A stretch of DNA of 64,000 bases from Ixodes scapularis. Its lineage: Eukaryota > Arthropoda > Arachnida > Ixodida > Ixodidae. The position numbers and the translations under genes were made by a program. Of this stretch, positions 1-13,312 are shown one piece after another (positions within the stretch are counted from its first letter, which is position 1; the number at the start of each line of letters is the position of its first letter). The stretch spans positions 42,596,745 through 42,660,744 of the forward strand of contig NW_024609837.1 in NCBI RefSeq assembly GCF_016920785.2. The letters are read 5' to 3'. The notes below the pieces were generated by a model. It was not told the origin of the DNA. It ran no database searches and saw only the letters and a program-made list of their open reading frames with translations.

Positions 1-1044
1 TAAAGCTATAGCTTCCCTAATCGTGCCAACACTTAATTTCTAAAGGGGTTGGTGTTGTCTCTCGGTGCTATAAGTTTGAGCGAATCTGGCGACGCGTACG
101 GCATAATAATAAAACAATAACATCGGACATCCGCGATGTATCGTTAATGAATTTCTTTAATTTGCTTTGCAGCTCGCGTAGGATGGAGTTCATGTAGGTA
201 GGACGGAAAGACTCGGCGAAGCAGAACCGGCTATCTACGCCGTACAGTCAAAGCTCAGGAAATAGAGTGGGGGTGTTGTTGATTGTGTTCCCGCATCTTC
301 GTGATTGGTTCTTGCGCGTTTCTATCGGCTAATGTCGCAACCTGATTGGGTGAGGAGCAATATTGATATGCTCGGGAGTCGACACGTCAATAAATCCGGT
401 AGTGAATCTACCACGCGACCAAATTAGTTGTGAGAGATTAGACAATGTGGGGTTGGTCTGCTTTCGAGATCTCTTGATGCTGGTTCGCAGTGTCGGGAAG
501 AACGTTTGCCAGTGGAGTGCGAATGCTAACACTGGGTTTTTCGCGTTCACCGCGAGACAGTAATGATACACGGCGACGCGTAAGTTGGCACCGCCTTAAC
601 GTGAGCCCATTCCCGTGAGCATTATGATTGTACATGCACTATAGTCATTGCAAAAAGACTACTGCGTATAGCTCGGTCTCTTAAATTTAGACACGAAAAG
701 TAGTTGAGCGATCGCAACTGAGATTTTGTTTTCCGCGAAACCATAATTATTTCCAAAGATTTTGATTAACTTCACTTGCTTCGTTTCTTTTTTTTTTTTT
801 ATTTTACGTTTTCGACTTGCTTTCTGTTAATGTTGGCGAAACCAACTGGTCAATAACTGTTTTCTTGATCTAAAGTATCTTCCTTATTGTCTAGCTTATT
901 AATGCTCGTATATCTTTCTTTTTTGCGTATAAGAAGAATGTAATTTATAACAAACGGTCAGGCCATCCACTCGCATTGCGACAATGCTCTTTGGGCACTG
1001 AAAAATGCACTCAATAAACAAATTAAAAAAAAACAGAAACTTAC
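1..1044. other. intronic or intergenic sequence, no gene seen
   Basis: This stretch lies on the downstream side of the myosin exon at 1045-1134, which reads on the minus strand, so it should be intron. It is AT-rich with T runs around 787-800. The only structure I can name is a diverged copy of a dispersed repeat near 508-580. Confidence 0.6.
508..580 (-). repeat. diverged copy of a tRNA-derived SINE-like repeat (body only)
   Basis: The segment resembles, with many substitutions, the better conserved copies at 28372-28602, 38284-38365 and 38848-39078. The shared order is a gccagtg..gtgc block, a gctaac/gctagc block, a tgggt(c)ttt block and a cagtaatgataca block. The minus-strand conceptual translations of this copy and of the 38.3 kb copy also resemble each other, which reflects shared repeat ancestry and not a gene. 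No tRNA-like head is visible here. Confidence 0.45.
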
Positions 1045-1134
1045 CGCTCCTTGGTACTGCTCCACCTGCTTGCCGGTGAAGTAAGGCAGTTGCTTGAACG
1101 GATTCACCGACACCAGCACGGGGCCAATGTAGGT
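1045..1134 (-). CDS. Myo1e: internal exon of a long-tailed class I myosin (Myo1e/1f-like), motor domain
   Basis: The 30-codon exon reads TYIGPVLVSVNPFKQLPYFT then GKQVEQYQGA on the minus strand. The TYIGPVLVSVNPFKQ block is the highly conserved N-terminal part of the myosin head, just ahead of the P-loop, and the PYF and YQGA positions match the Myo1e/Myo1f subgroup. Such myosins are actin motors linking membrane to cortical actin. The exon is bounded by an acceptor (pyrimidine-rich tract ending CTCGCAG) and a consensus donor GTAAGT just below 1045, both in phase 0. It joins cleanly to the exon at 14735-14860, whose last residues (DQIF) directly precede TYIG in the family. The P-loop and later exons should lie beyond the start of the window. 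The subgroup assignment is less certain than class I myosin. Confidence 0.87.
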
Positions 1135-2757
1135 CTGCGAGAGCACGGGGTCAAGGACAACATACAGGCAGCGGCCAGATGGCATCGTCGTCGGAACCAA
1201 ACACGATGCACGGCGTACATCCTGAGCTTAGCTCACACATAACTTCATTCTGAACGTTTCTACGAGACTGCTTTTCTTTCCACTGTGTTACGATAGCCTA
1301 AAACTGCAGCCACACGGCTCGCATATATTGCACAAGCGATATGGAGTTTCTCCGCAGAGACGATGGCAAAAATATCCGCGGACACGCCTCAGAAATGTCC
1401 GAAGCCTGTTTTGCTTCGTACATAGGTAAGCTTTGCAGATCTTCGCAAATAGTTTGTTTGTATGTCCAGTGCGACAGGACATTCATGCAAGGAAGAAACA
1501 GGCATCACACAGTGTCTGCGGACGGTATCTATGGATTAGCTGTGCGACCACGGATTTAGAGATCGACGTGTCCCACATCATAGACCTTTATGTTAAAAAA
1601 AAAAAGAAGAAACATCACAAAAGGACGAGGATTAGGAGAAGTAAGGACAGGATGGAAGCTGTCCCCATTGTTTGTTTATGGGCATGGAATAAAACTTAAT
1701 GATGATGTTCGCGACAATGATGTAACGCTAGCATCACAGCAAGACAGGTGTATACGTGGTAATTGTGCCCATTAGAACGATCGTGGTACTGGTGACAATA
1801 CCGTCTGTGATGGTTCTACAGCCGCTGGCAGCTGCTAAAACTGGTGATAAAGATGAATGCTGGTGATTACCGAAAGTGAGCGGAGGTGAAAAGACTGTTG
1901 TCTCAATAAGGTACAACTTATGTAACCTGACGATGCCCGAGTTTGACCAAAAGTCATTTTTAAAGCCGTTAATGCGTTTTTGGTTTTAGAATGTCATTCT
2001 CCTTGACTTCATTGGCAGTAAGCATCAGAGAGTGTAAACCGAAAGTAGGGAAATCGAAAGTCAGACTCTTTTGGAAACACAAATACAAAAGACGAGAGAG
2101 AAAAAAATCAGGCATTTCAGTTTTTAAAGGCGCGTTTTTACTCCGTTATCTCATACTACTAATTCACAAATCAAAAAAAAAAAAAAAAATCTAGCTTTTT
2201 TATTTTGGTGAACAAGGAAGAGCAGCTGAGCTGTAGCTTCTGTTCTCGGCGGTGGATTTCCAGGCGAGCGATCTCCTCTTCTTTCGCGAGGGAATCAGAA
2301 GCACTAGACGCAGTAAAACTTTAGGCGATAGAGGCCTCGCATCGGTTGCGGAACCATTCGCGCTGCTGAGGACATCGCCGCTCGTTCCACTCCCGCTCTT
2401 CTTGCTCCGAAGAAAGGCTGCCGCCACCTACGAGCGACGGCGGCAACCAGTTGTCTGTTTGCCGCCGACGCTCATAGATGGCGGTAGCTGTCCAGAGTTC
2501 GGTGTCATCATTTCTTTGCTGGTTGACACGATCCTGGGTAACCTAGCCCTTAACAGCTCCGATGTAAAAATACGGCTTCTATGTGCCGAAAAGATATCTA
2601 TATAAATCTACTATTAGCGGCGAGATGTTTCGGTGGCGCCCTCGTTCGGTTACCTTTTGTGACGTCATTGCCTTGTGAACAACAAGTTGGATGGTGTTTG
2701 TAATGGGAATGATGGAAGCCTGAAATCATAGCACTCTCAAAGCAACACTGTCAACAC
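1135..2757. other. myosin intron, no gene seen
   Basis: Part of the 13.6 kb intron between the two myosin exons. It holds short A/T runs and an inverted pair of ggcggcaac/gccgccgac-type GC-rich motifs near 2410-2485. None of the short open frames here has the composition or splice context of a real exon. Confidence 0.6.
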
Positions 2758-3369
2758 TAGGTCTGGGCAATTGATCGATTAACCTACCGATTAATCGATT
2801 AATGCTGTAATCGCGATTAATTTGTTTAACCGGTTAATCGGTAAAAGTTTGAACCAAGATTAAATAAAAATGAAATGCTTTCACTCTGCAGAAATGGACA
2901 AGCACACCTATATGAAGTGAAAAATTTAGGTGAAATATTGACTTAAGGTAAACTGTAAGGGGGAAATTTGTAAGTTCGGACAAGTGCAGAAGGTTACACA
3001 TGTCCCAGCGATTTCAACGCCGTGCGAGTGTCCATTTAGCGCAGCAAAGACTACTGGAAGCAATCAAAGGAGGTCGCCGTTTTCAAAGAATATCAACGAA
3101 CATTTTTGCCTCATGGAGCTGAAGTAATATTATTTGAGTGTGAGTGTTTTTAACTGTTCTCAACTGTATATCGAAGTTGATTCATAATTGAAATTATTGC
3201 GTCGTTTAACACATATTCAGCGAAAAAAAAAATAAAAAAATAAATGCAATTTTTACTTTTGAACAATGTCATTATACATGGAAATGAACGAGACCGATTA
3301 ATCGATTAATTAATCAATTAAAGGCAGGCGATTAATCGGGTTGAAATTTTTAATCGACGCCCAGCCCTA
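2758..3369. mobile_element. hAT-like non-autonomous element (MITE) with 8-bp target duplication
   Basis: The element starts TAGGTCTGGGCA and ends with the inverted counterpart (reverse complement TAGGGCTGGGCG). It is flanked by a perfect 8-bp direct duplication gtcaacac at 2750-2757 and 3370-3377. An 8-bp duplication with this TIR style is characteristic of the hAT superfamily. Subterminal regions on both sides are rich in ATCGATTAATCG motifs, which could serve as transposase-binding repeats. There is no transposase ORF, so it would need a transposase supplied in trans. Confidence 0.85.
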
Positions 3370-3799
3370 GTCAACACCGTCAAAGTTGAAGTTTTTACAT
3401 TTCTCTTATTTACGTCGATGAGACATTCTTTGCTGACGTCATAGTCAGCATTCGGCCAATTGTGGTGGGCCGACCACAGCGACGCTTTCGATCGCTCACG
3501 TCGCCAATACTCGCGGTCAACTTTCTGTGGCAATGCAGCCAAAGCTATAGGCGATAATACCCTCGCCCACTTTCAGCGCTATTGAAGCTGTGCACGCGCT
3601 CTCTTCCTTTTTTCTCGTATGCCACAGAAAGCTGACCGCGATTATAGGCTAAAAAACATCCAAAAGGCGTAAAATCACAAGGAGCGAAAGTATGCAGGCA
3701 AGCAGGTTAGGAGACATAATAATCTACACCCTGCGACAAAGAGAAATGATGGTTTAGAGACTATGGCGCAAAATTATTCCCTTTTCTGTTTGTGTGAGC

Positions 3800-4060
3800 G
3801 CCGTTGCGTCCACCACACCCACAGTGTGCGGATGTGGTGGCGGGGGTGTCGTCGTGCTTGAATGTGTGAATGCGCGCGAGTTTGTGAGCGTGAGTGCCTG
3901 TGAGTGTGAGATCGTGCTTGTGAATGCATGCGTGCATGTGTGCGTGTACGTGTGTCTTTTTAGAATGTGTGTGTGCCTGCGTACGTGCATCCGTGTGCTT
4001 GTGTGTGTATTTGTGCTCTTTTGCATATATTATATGTGTGCATGTGTGTATGTCTATTCA
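3800..4060. repeat. GT-rich low-complexity block
   Basis: The plus strand is dominated by irregular TGTG, TGCG and GTGAG steps. Open frames on both strands are by-products of this composition. Confidence 0.75.
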
Positions 4061-6772
4061 CTCTCGTGAGAGTGCCTGATTCAAGATTACATACAACGCA
4101 GATTAAGATCCTGCCCTGAAAAAAAGCTCTTTGACATTTATTGAAACTATCAAATTTGCTCTACATTTAAGAAAAAATGAAGATCCTCCATTAGTGATTT
4201 TTTAGTGTGCCTCCAAAGAAACTTTAGTTCAAAATCCGTTATGCGCATAAAGTGCTTCGCGCCGGAATCGAAAGTCTTCCATTTTAAAGCAAAACAAAAC
4301 CGCGCAAGAAAAAAAGCAACAACATTCACCCTGATTTCTCAAAGATTTGCATGGTTTGAGATGCGTACAATAAAACAAAAACACAAAACAAACAAAAAAC
4401 ATGGCATGGTGGGGAGTGAAAGCATCGCAGAAAATATAACATGCGTGCATGGTAAAGAAAAAAAAAACAAGAATAAAAAGCGCCACTTTTAGTACGGAGG
4501 ACCGACATGAGGAGGTTAAGGAGCAAAAAAAATATGGAGTATGCAAATTACTTGGAGTGAACTGGTCTTATAAGCAACGGGAAAAAGGGTACAAAAAAAA
4601 AAATATCGGAATTATAATCCCAGCCTAAATTCACAACGGGAATACGAGAGGCTCAATAATTTAAAGGTTATACCATCTAGAGATATATAAAACAACACGT
4701 AAATCATAATATTGAAGCTTAACCTCGACGCGGGGGTCGCTCTGAACTAACAAATGTTAGCCGAGTACTCCATCTTATTTTCGCTTCAAAAAAGTTAAAT
4801 TTGTTTCGAAAGTATGGTTTACTTCTTCGTTCCTAGTTTGGTATCGTTTATCAAAGAGCTGACAACGTATTTTAAATATTCTTGCTCAAACATTAAACGT
4901 CCGCTTCAAAAGAGCGACATATTTTTAAATCAAATTTTTTTCTCTACTTATTAGTTATAATTGACGCAGCTTCAGCTATAAAAATACGTCCACATTTAAG
5001 AAATGACACGGATTAAGGCGACAAAAAAATAAACACAATAATTCTACCACAAAATCGCTGATTCAACATAATTTTGAATAAAAAAGAAAACGCTTTAATT
5101 TTTCGCGCCAAACCTTCTCAGACGCAAACTACATCACTAAGAAAAAAACACGACACGTCGCCTACGCCTACGATGATCTACAGCCAAAGCTACGGGGTAG
5201 TCGACCCAATCACGAGCCAGTGAAAAGCCACGTGACACGGAGCGTGCTGATACTGACGCCGGAACGTGGTTTTCTACTGGCAGTTGATTGGTAGCGAGCG
5301 AAATGCTTACGCACTGAAGAAAAAAGTCCGCGGTGCAGAGAGCTTTCGGAGCCTCGCGTTTAATTAGCGATTATACGACGTTCCTCGCTAAATTAATTTG
5401 CTGAAGGTATTAGAAGAGTGCCGAGTCCTTAAATATGGTTATTAGAAAGCTGATGAACGCAGAACGTGAGTCATTATGTTCACAAATTCACTTCGTGATT
5501 ACTTTTTCGGCGTTCTCATCGGCTAATGACGCACTCTCGGCGGCGGCGGCGGCGTGATACTCAGATGGCCATGACCCCGCGTTCACCGCCCATATTTTGA
5601 TAGTCGTGATTTTGGCTGGAAACCGGAAGACCACATCAATAACCCTTTCTCAACTGACAGCCAAAATATTTTATAAAAATAAAATTTGTTCGTGAAGTTA
5701 CTGAATTTTCAAGTTACGCCGATCGCGAGGGTTCCAGGAGGCGACTGTCTCCAGATAATGATAAAAAAATCCCTCATTTTCCCTACCCGTGTACGTCACC
5801 GAGGCGCCGGCGGTCAAGCGACCCGGAAGCCGCGAAGCGGCGTTCCGAACGCCAGCAACCCAGATTTTTTTTTTTCTTTTTCACAGTTTGAACTTTGAAG
5901 GTTCCTTTGCAATGGGTAGCAATCTGTGCTCCGTAAAATGCGCTCCCCGGGAGCAATAAATGCTCGCCACGTCAAGGCGCTTTTGCGCGAGCTGTGTGCT
6001 CAGAGGACTAGCGTCACATAAAACATTCTCACTTATGCTCGGAATATTTTGCAGCTGCGTGCTGAGAGTTCAGTATCCTTCAGCAGCTGTAACTGCTTCA
6101 AGAGTGGTAATCGCAGATGCAAGCCGGCTCTGACCACTACGGCATTCATTCAAAAAGCACCGCTAATAATATCGAGAAAAATGGGGCACGTTCTACCATT
6201 AGAATCGACATTTGGTGCAGTCACAGTTGTTCAAAATGTCTTCAGTGATTTTTTTTTTTTTTCATAAACGTTTTTTTTTTGTTTTTTTTTTTTTTGGACA
6301 TCGAATTTAGTTCGGGCTACTTTCTTGAGTTCCACTCGCGCGACCTATCTCTTGACGAGAAGTGAAATGCCTAAACAAAGTTTACGTCTGAGTTTAGACA
6401 TGACTTTCGACGCATTGCTATTCGTGTCTGGTATTACTGAGCTTTAGGGAGCAGGTGTTGAGCTCCATTAGTATACGATAGAGCCGTCGCCGGGTTTGTC
6501 ATATGGCTGGCGTGCAATATTCTCTCGCAGAAGAGATGGTGAAAACGTCTTTATTTTATTCTATTGCGAAGAAATGTTATTTAATGCTAAAAAGTGTTTT
6601 TTTTTTTACTAGGAAAATATCAACGTCGTTGAGGGGAGGCATGCAAATTTAGAGGTAATGAAGGCTGCGCCAAAACGAAAACTTAATTTTAAAAAAGTTT
6701 AAATATAATTACCCCTTCCCCATGTGCACTCGTGGGTGAGTGTTGGAGCGCGTTGCAATATATTCAGACAGT

Positions 6773-6832
<60 letters not shown>
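6773..6832. repeat. poly(A) followed by (AT)n microsatellite
   Basis: About 16 A residues run directly into about 22 AT dinucleotides. This could be a decayed retroelement tail or a simple microsatellite. Confidence 0.9.
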
Positions 6833-6833
<1 letters not shown>

Positions 6834-8012
6834 CTAAAAATATTGGGGGTGTAACTTTATTAACTTATTTCGAATTAAAAAGTTTATGATGCGTTTCTGT
6901 ACTTTACACACTACTATTGTATCTTGAAGCAAATATTGTTCATTTGAAGATGAATCGTGTATTTATGTATTTTATACGCCTTTCATTGCACCTTGATGTT
7001 TCATTTGGTTATTGAGGAGTTCTTTTAATTTTCATTTTAGCACGCTCTTCCTGAACGGTAACCTGCCAGCTGGCCTACACTAGGGTGCCTTATTTTGCGC
7101 TTTGCTTCGGGCGATGACAACTCCCATTTTGTTCCAAACGCTTTTATTACTTTTTTTTTTTTTTTTGAGACGCGTGAAAAAGCACGGGAATCCGTTCGCT
7201 TTCCCCGCTTTGGAAGGCGAGCAAACTATGCGCCATACGCAGGAACGCTGAAAATAGCACCGACCAGAGGCGCCTTTCTGGAATGATCTATAGGTATTTT
7301 GCTAAACTAGTTAAGCACCAAGAAGCATATGCATGCCACGAGAGTAGTTACACGTGCCAGCGTGTGCAAGAGTAACTTTTCTAAAGAAAAGCGCGTTTCT
7401 TCAGGGAAGAGGAGTGTGTGGGGCACTTGCACCCACGATCCGACCATTCTCCGTGGTGCTCGGGTAATTTGTCAAGAAATGTATCGCGTGACCCTTGGAC
7501 CTTCCTTCGCCAGCGTAACTGACAGCTTATGATAGAAGAAGAACGGATCTGATAGCGATTTCACGAAACTTGCGAACCGCGGTTTGACTGTACAAAGCTG
7601 CAAAAACGGTTTTCTCAACATACCAATTGCTTCCTTTTTCTTGCTTTTGCATAAATCAGCACGTAGGCACGGTCATACTTTATGCAAGTAGAGGTTATTA
7701 TCAACTTTAGCTAGCACGAATGCCTGTGTTTTATCGCTGTCAGATGCGAGAAAGGCGGGCGCGAGCGTGCCAGATCGCCGGCCGCGCGCCTCGCTGCCCG
7801 CCGGTGACGTCACGTTGGGGTGGCGGGGAAAACTGGGGAAAAACTAGGGAGAACGATGTATCGGTTTCGGCAGCGAATGAGATACGGTATTACTTTTTTT
7901 AATTAAATAAGCGAATATGGGGAAATGAGTTAGCATTTCGGAATCAGGAAGCCATCCGCATTTGGTTGATGCCATTGGATTAGGTAGGTCAAAAAAGCGG
8001 TGCAGTTCCCCT

Positions 8013-8602
8013 TTAAAGGGGCACTCAAAGGCGTTTTGTAGAAGCTTGTTTTTTAAAGGCATATTGTTCGTTGGGCTTTAGTCAATAAAAATGTCCAGTT
8101 TTAGATCAAACGACCTCCTAATAAACCCAGAGCAATAGAAATACACGGGCACTATTTTCTCTTTGGGGCGGGCGGGGAAGGGGGGGGGGGGGGGGATTTA
8201 AAAGTCCATACTACCTGCTTAAAATTTGACCAATGAAATTAGTCCATTGCGTGGAGACTCCGAACGTTACTAGCATTGATATAAACACGTCAAACCATTG
8301 GTTGTCGGACAAGTATTACAGCGAATGTAGTTTGAAAACGCCGTATGAAGACGCTTCCCTGGTGTCTGCTCCAAGGAGCCAGAGAGGGGCGAGTGACGAC
8401 CTTTGATTAGAATTTTTGTAGAAAAAACGGCCATCCATGATTGTAATTTCGATTTTTTTTAAGGATGCTTAGAGCCCGTAGATTATGTTTTCACCCTAAA
8501 TACTAAGTACTAATACCCTAAATATTAATTACTAATACTATATTTGTACTCGGTAGAGATCTCAGAATAGACGATCTCAGAATCCACTTGACTGCCCCTT
8601 TA
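8013..8602. mobile_element. TTAA-flanked non-autonomous element (piggyBac-like MITE)
   Basis: The left end reads TTAAAGGGGCACTCAAAGG. The right end, reverse complemented, reads TTAAAGGGGCAGTCAAGTGG. Both ends sit on TTAA, the target duplicated by piggyBac-type elements. A second TTAA-ending sequence, gttcccctttaa, abuts the left end, which suggests that another related end shares the same TTAA. The interior has a run of about 16 G (8180-8195) and no transposase. Related elements are at 53026-53672 and 53790-54336. Confidence 0.7.
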
Positions 8603-8996
8603 ACATGGGAGTAGGAAGCTTCTGGAGGCGACATGACGCCACCGAAGGTGCTGCCGGAGGAGACTTTTGGTTTCAGAGACGCGCTCCCAACGATGACCAA
8701 AACCGAAAGTAGCTATTCGACGGACTTCAGCACCCCCGGGGGCATTTCCATCGACCGCGACCTCTACTTCCGACTCCACTTTGGCTTTTCTCGTTTGACC
8801 GGGTTGAGCCGCTATGTCGCCTCCTCTTATTCCTACCTCCATGTTCTTTCAACTGTCAGCGACTATGCGGGCAGAAACTAAGGGAGAGGGGGAGACGAGA
8901 ACGCGTCGTAGACGCCAGAACGTCGAGCTCTGGTTGGAACGGTTAGTGGGTAGACGCGAAGCTATAGCTGACTTGGACACCACTGAACCCGCCGAT

Positions 8997-9034
8997 GCTC
9001 CGTGTCACTAGTTGTGCTCCGTGTCACTAGTTGT
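8997..9034. repeat. 19-bp tandem duplication
   Basis: The 19-mer gctccgtgtcactagttgt occurs twice in tandem (8997-9015 and 9016-9034). An inverted copy, caactagtgacacggag, lies at 9249-9265, so the duplication forms one end of an inverted-repeat structure of about 270 bp. Confidence 0.85.
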
Positions 9035-9272
9035 GTACAGTGCAGCTGAAGGCAACGCTAGGCGAAGAGCGAAAGGGTGAGCACTAGAGAGGCGGGACGG
9101 CAGAGGAGGGCGATGGACGGCGAGGGGAGAAAGAGAGAGCACTACGGACGTTAGAGAGGAGAGGAGGTTTCTCTCCTGCCCCCCCTCGGCCTTCCTAGTG
9201 CTTGCCCTTTCTCGCCTCGCCTGGTGTTGCCTTCGCCCGCAATGCACGCAACTAGTGACACGGAGTGTAGAG

Positions 9273-9429
9273 AGTTTTAAGGGACCGTTTTTTAGCACGT
9301 CCGATGCGGTACGATGGGCCCTCCGGTACGAACTGCCCATGCGTTATCGCAGAAGACTCCCACATGCTCAGTTTGCACCGGAGGGCCCATCGTACCGTAT
9401 TGGACGTGCAAAAACGGTTCCCTAAAACT
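9273..9429. repeat. inverted repeat (foldback), arms about 53-55 bp
   Basis: The left arm 9273-9327 (starts agttttaagggaccg) and the right arm 9377-9429 (ends cggttccctaaaact) are near-complements around a spacer of about 49 bp. A partial third copy of the right arm follows directly at about 9430-9472. Confidence 0.8.
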
Positions 9430-9472
9430 CCCGATTGTACCGTATCGGATGTGCAAAAACGGCTCCCCCGAA

Positions 9473-12400
9473 ATTCGCTACTATAGTCGGTGACAAGTTA
9501 ATAGCAAAGAAGAAGCTCCTCCCACCTCTCTCTCCCCTTCCCCTTGGCAGAGCGAACACCGCAGAGGAGGCGACCTCTCCTCTCCAGCGTTAGGCCTGCC
9601 GAAGGGGATAGAGGTGGGAGAGGAGGAAAGAAATTCCGCCTTCATCTCCACTGCACCCGTGTTAGAACGCGAAAGGCAAAACGCTGGCGTAGCGCGTTCT
9701 ATCGCTTTCGACGTCTCCAGAGGAGACAAAGGGCAGCTACAGCTCTAGGTGTACCCTCTAATCCTTCCAACCAGAACTCGGCGTTCTGACAACTCCCGAG
9801 CGGTCTCGTCGCCTCCCGTCACTCAGCTTCGCAGGGCATATACAAGACGGCGCGCATGTGTCCGCCGTCCAGTACCTCGGCATTTTTCGCCTGTGTGACA
9901 AGGGCTATTTGGTCGCTGAAGGCCTATGAAGCGTAAAGTGTGACGAGTCTCGGGCATATCATTATCGCTCCGCAACAAATGAGAACGCGGTATTAGCGTC
10001 GAAGATCTAATCACGAAGCAAGAAGTCCAAACATTAGAAGCCACCCCCCCCCCCTCCCCCCTTCCCCCGCGTTTAACTTCAGTGACTCTATATCGACCCC
10101 AAACAATATGGTGCATGGAACGCTGGAACGCGTCTCCGACTGGTGTGTTTAGCGCCCGCCCAAACAACAAAAGTGCTGCCGAAGTGAAAACAAATGACGT
10201 CACGCTGTCGGACGTCGCGATCCTGGCGGTTGGTGGTCGTAGAAATGCTGGCGAAAGAGCAAGAGCGAACGCGAGTGTCGCTGTCGTAACTGCCTCCCAA
10301 ACCCCTGGCTTCCGATGGTATACCGTGGACTGTCTCAAGACCGGAGAGAGCGACCGGTACCGGAAACGGGCGTCCGCCACATACACCACCTCTGCTGGAA
10401 CACCACCAGGATCGCGACACCAGCGACATTGTGACACATCTCTGACGTCACGAGGCGGAAATCGAGGGACCACTTTGTTTGGACGCGGTAGACGCACCAG
10501 TCGGAGAGCCTTTCCAGGGGCGGGACCCAGACAAACGTCACAACTGAACTTCGGTCGGAATCAGGCCCAGCTTCTCAAACCGCCTCGGGAATGGGAAGGA
10601 CAAGTCTTCATCATTTAGTTGCCCCCGCACCCCCTTATTATTAATGTGCTTGTGTCTCATATATTGTCTATAGAGATCTCTGTAGTAAACGTCCCAGTCC
10701 ATTTTTTTATTTTTTTTATTTAGTGTTTCCCTTTTATAAACCCGGTTAAACGACAAAAATGTTAGCTCCGTAGTTTTTGCCACCTGGAGTAAAAAAAAAA
10801 AAAAGAACTCCGTTGTTTTTCATTCCTTTCATAATTTTTCAACCACGAGAATTAATAGGAGCCCTTCGAGTATCCGACACATCTCCTGGCCATGATACAT
10901 GGGCATGGGGCACGCAATCTTTTCAGAATGAACGGTTTCTCAAAACTCTTCGAGAAAGGAAACAAAAAGTAATGAAAACGCAAGAACAAAAAACAATGTA
11001 TGTTCTAATATTGTCCGCTTTTTTTTTTTTTTTTTTTATGTGAATTGCACTCGACATCTAGCCGCGCAAAAGTGGTGCTGAGTTTAAGTAATACGCCCAA
11101 TCGGCCACTCACGGCTTCGCGTTCGCGCGCAAACGTACATTTGGAAAAAAAAAGAAACCAGACGAACGAGAAGTGTGGAACGGACGATGGATGTAACTGA
11201 TCTGACCCATTCGAATCGGGTGGCAGCTTGCGCCATCTATAGCCACTGTTTTTTGTTTTTTTTTCAGCGGGTAGTTTATTTGTTAAGTAAGCCCTCACTT
11301 GAGAACAAGTAGAACACGTGGAATGAGTAAACCTCAAGGTGGTATTGGCTGAAGTCTTTGAAGCCTACATTATGGACTTGTGTTAATACCCTTTGAATCC
11401 TGTACGCAGGGTCGCTAAACTCGTTAAACACAAAGTTGGGAGCCGAGGTTTGCGAGCCTGCTGATTGGATCCTCGCGACGGTGGTCGACGAGAGGCCAGT
11501 CACCCGAACACTCGAGGTCGCTCAAATTCCAGCGAGGTTGTGAAACACAAAGTCGTTGTGAACTTTGTCGGAGCGCGCAAGCAACACCGTGGGGCCGGCC
11601 GATTGACAGGCTGCACCGATGACGTCGCGCCTGTGTGTCCCTACATCCCTACGCCGCGCATGAGTCAATGCTGTCTAGATTGTCCCTAGGCGGGCTGTAA
11701 ATACTCTGAACGTTCTCGCCGCAAGATCGTCCTTGGAGGAAGTTATTGATGTCGACAAAGTGACGTTTCACAACTTCGGGATAAAGTTATTTGAGACCCA
11801 AATCTTCGCTTCGGAATCGAGGCGAAGATTGAACTTCGTGACATTCTGGAGTCGTGCACAGTGTACGCAGTTTCAGAGCTCATCATCCGCCACTGACAAC
11901 AACGCTACCAAAGTCACCGAGAGGCGGTGTGGGTAGTGCGGGTGGGGTGTCGGTAGTCTTTGAAAGATAAAAAAGTGACGGAGGATGGCGAAAAAAAACG
12001 GGTGAGTGAAATAATGCCAAAAAGCAAAAAAAAAAAAAGGGTGTACGTTCCTTGAACAAAGGTGGCAACAAAAACGACTCTATTACCAAAGCAATGAAAA
12101 AAAAAACGAATTATAAAGCCAAACACGTAAGAACCTCTCCACCACCGCAAGAACCGTTATAATGGCCAAAAACGATGAAGACCAATAACATCGATAAAAC
12201 AGCAAGTATTACATTTAAACATGCCAAAAAAGAGCCCTTTTTGTGGAGAAAAAAAAGACGGTTTGGGTAACGACCCATCCGAATCAAAACGTCCCCTAAA
12301 CAGGAGACCTGAACGTGTATACGGATTCAGGCAGCTTTCCTCTCACTGACACTGCGATGGGAGCCACGCGATGGCCGAACCAATCGACCAAAGCCTTCTT

Positions 12401-13300
12401 CTCATTCCGCTCCCGGCACGTGGGCATGCGTCGGAGCACGATCCCGTGCCGAAGACTGGTTCAGCGAGCGCCTAGTTTCTTCCAGCACACTGTCGGCGTA
12501 GGGGTGCACGGTGGATATACGGTGAACCCCCGTTGGAGCCCCAATTTGTCTACACACCCCGCCCTGCTCCGACTCGGAGGAGGCAGACAAGGTCCGCAGC
12601 TTGTCTGCATCTTGTTTGCTCGTTTGTGAGTCCTTACCGGCGGTTTCTTCGAGGCACGGATTTTCCGAGACGTTTAACAACCGCCTACCTGCTCCGGCTT
12701 CCGATTTGCAGCAACTGCACCTTTTTTCTTGTTGTAATGATATGCTCCAAGCTTCCTTTTGTATAGTTCTAGGCTTGTTTGTGTGTTGTACCAGGAAGTG
12801 TTTTTTTTTTTCTCTCTCCTATTTTAGAGCATATCTATATTACAACATTCAAGCGCTTTTTTTATTATTATTATTCCGTAACCCTGCGCACAAGGCAAAC
12901 AAGGCTTATGCGGGAAACGACATCTGTTTGTAGAAACTGAGACGAAAGAAAAATATATTTATTCGCTGATTTATTGATTTATTTACACTTCCTCGAGATG
13001 TCTAATCTGCTGCCTTATTATTAGAAAAAAAATCACAAATATTTGAGCGTGTTTAAGCAAGAACTTCAGAATAATGCCAGTCACAATTCTGCTTGTACTT
13101 TGTAAGTACTTTCTGACTTATAACCCATAAGAGGCATCTGCTACCTCCAGATACAATTTCTTGCACGCAAAAGCAACTCATGTTCAAGTTTGTTCATTTT
13201 TACAGCTTTTTAATGGCGACGCATTCGTCGCATTTCAAGAATACAATTATTCTGAGCCCTGTTTCGATGCGTGTCCCCCAAAAGTTGGGATGCTGCAACT
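9473..13300. other. myosin intron, no gene supported
   Basis: The stretch includes a GC-richer part (9480-10620) with overlapping open frames on both strands, one of 224 codons and one of 178. I do not accept these: both strands are open over the same interval, the residues are dominated by Arg, Ser and Thr, and no family motif is visible. A C run lies near 10044 and T and A runs near 10790 and 11020. No further structure was resolved. Confidence 0.5.
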
Positions 13301-13312
13301 TCAAAATCAAAT

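Larger units (their letters stand above)
3378..8012. other. myosin intron, repeat-rich, no gene seen
   Basis: A long AT-rich stretch with many homopolymer runs. Apart from the GT-rich block and the AT microsatellite listed separately, I find no splice-bounded conserved reading frame. The open frames near 3754-4069 arise from low-complexity GT-rich DNA. Confidence 0.55.

Noticed and set aside
3754..4069. Histidine/threonine- and cysteine/valine-rich frames
   Set aside because: Both are products of GT-rich low-complexity DNA.
9823..10618. Open frames of 224 and 178 codons on opposite strands
   Set aside because: They overlap on both strands, have biased Arg/Ser/Thr composition, no splice signals and no motif. 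Low stop density comes from GC content.
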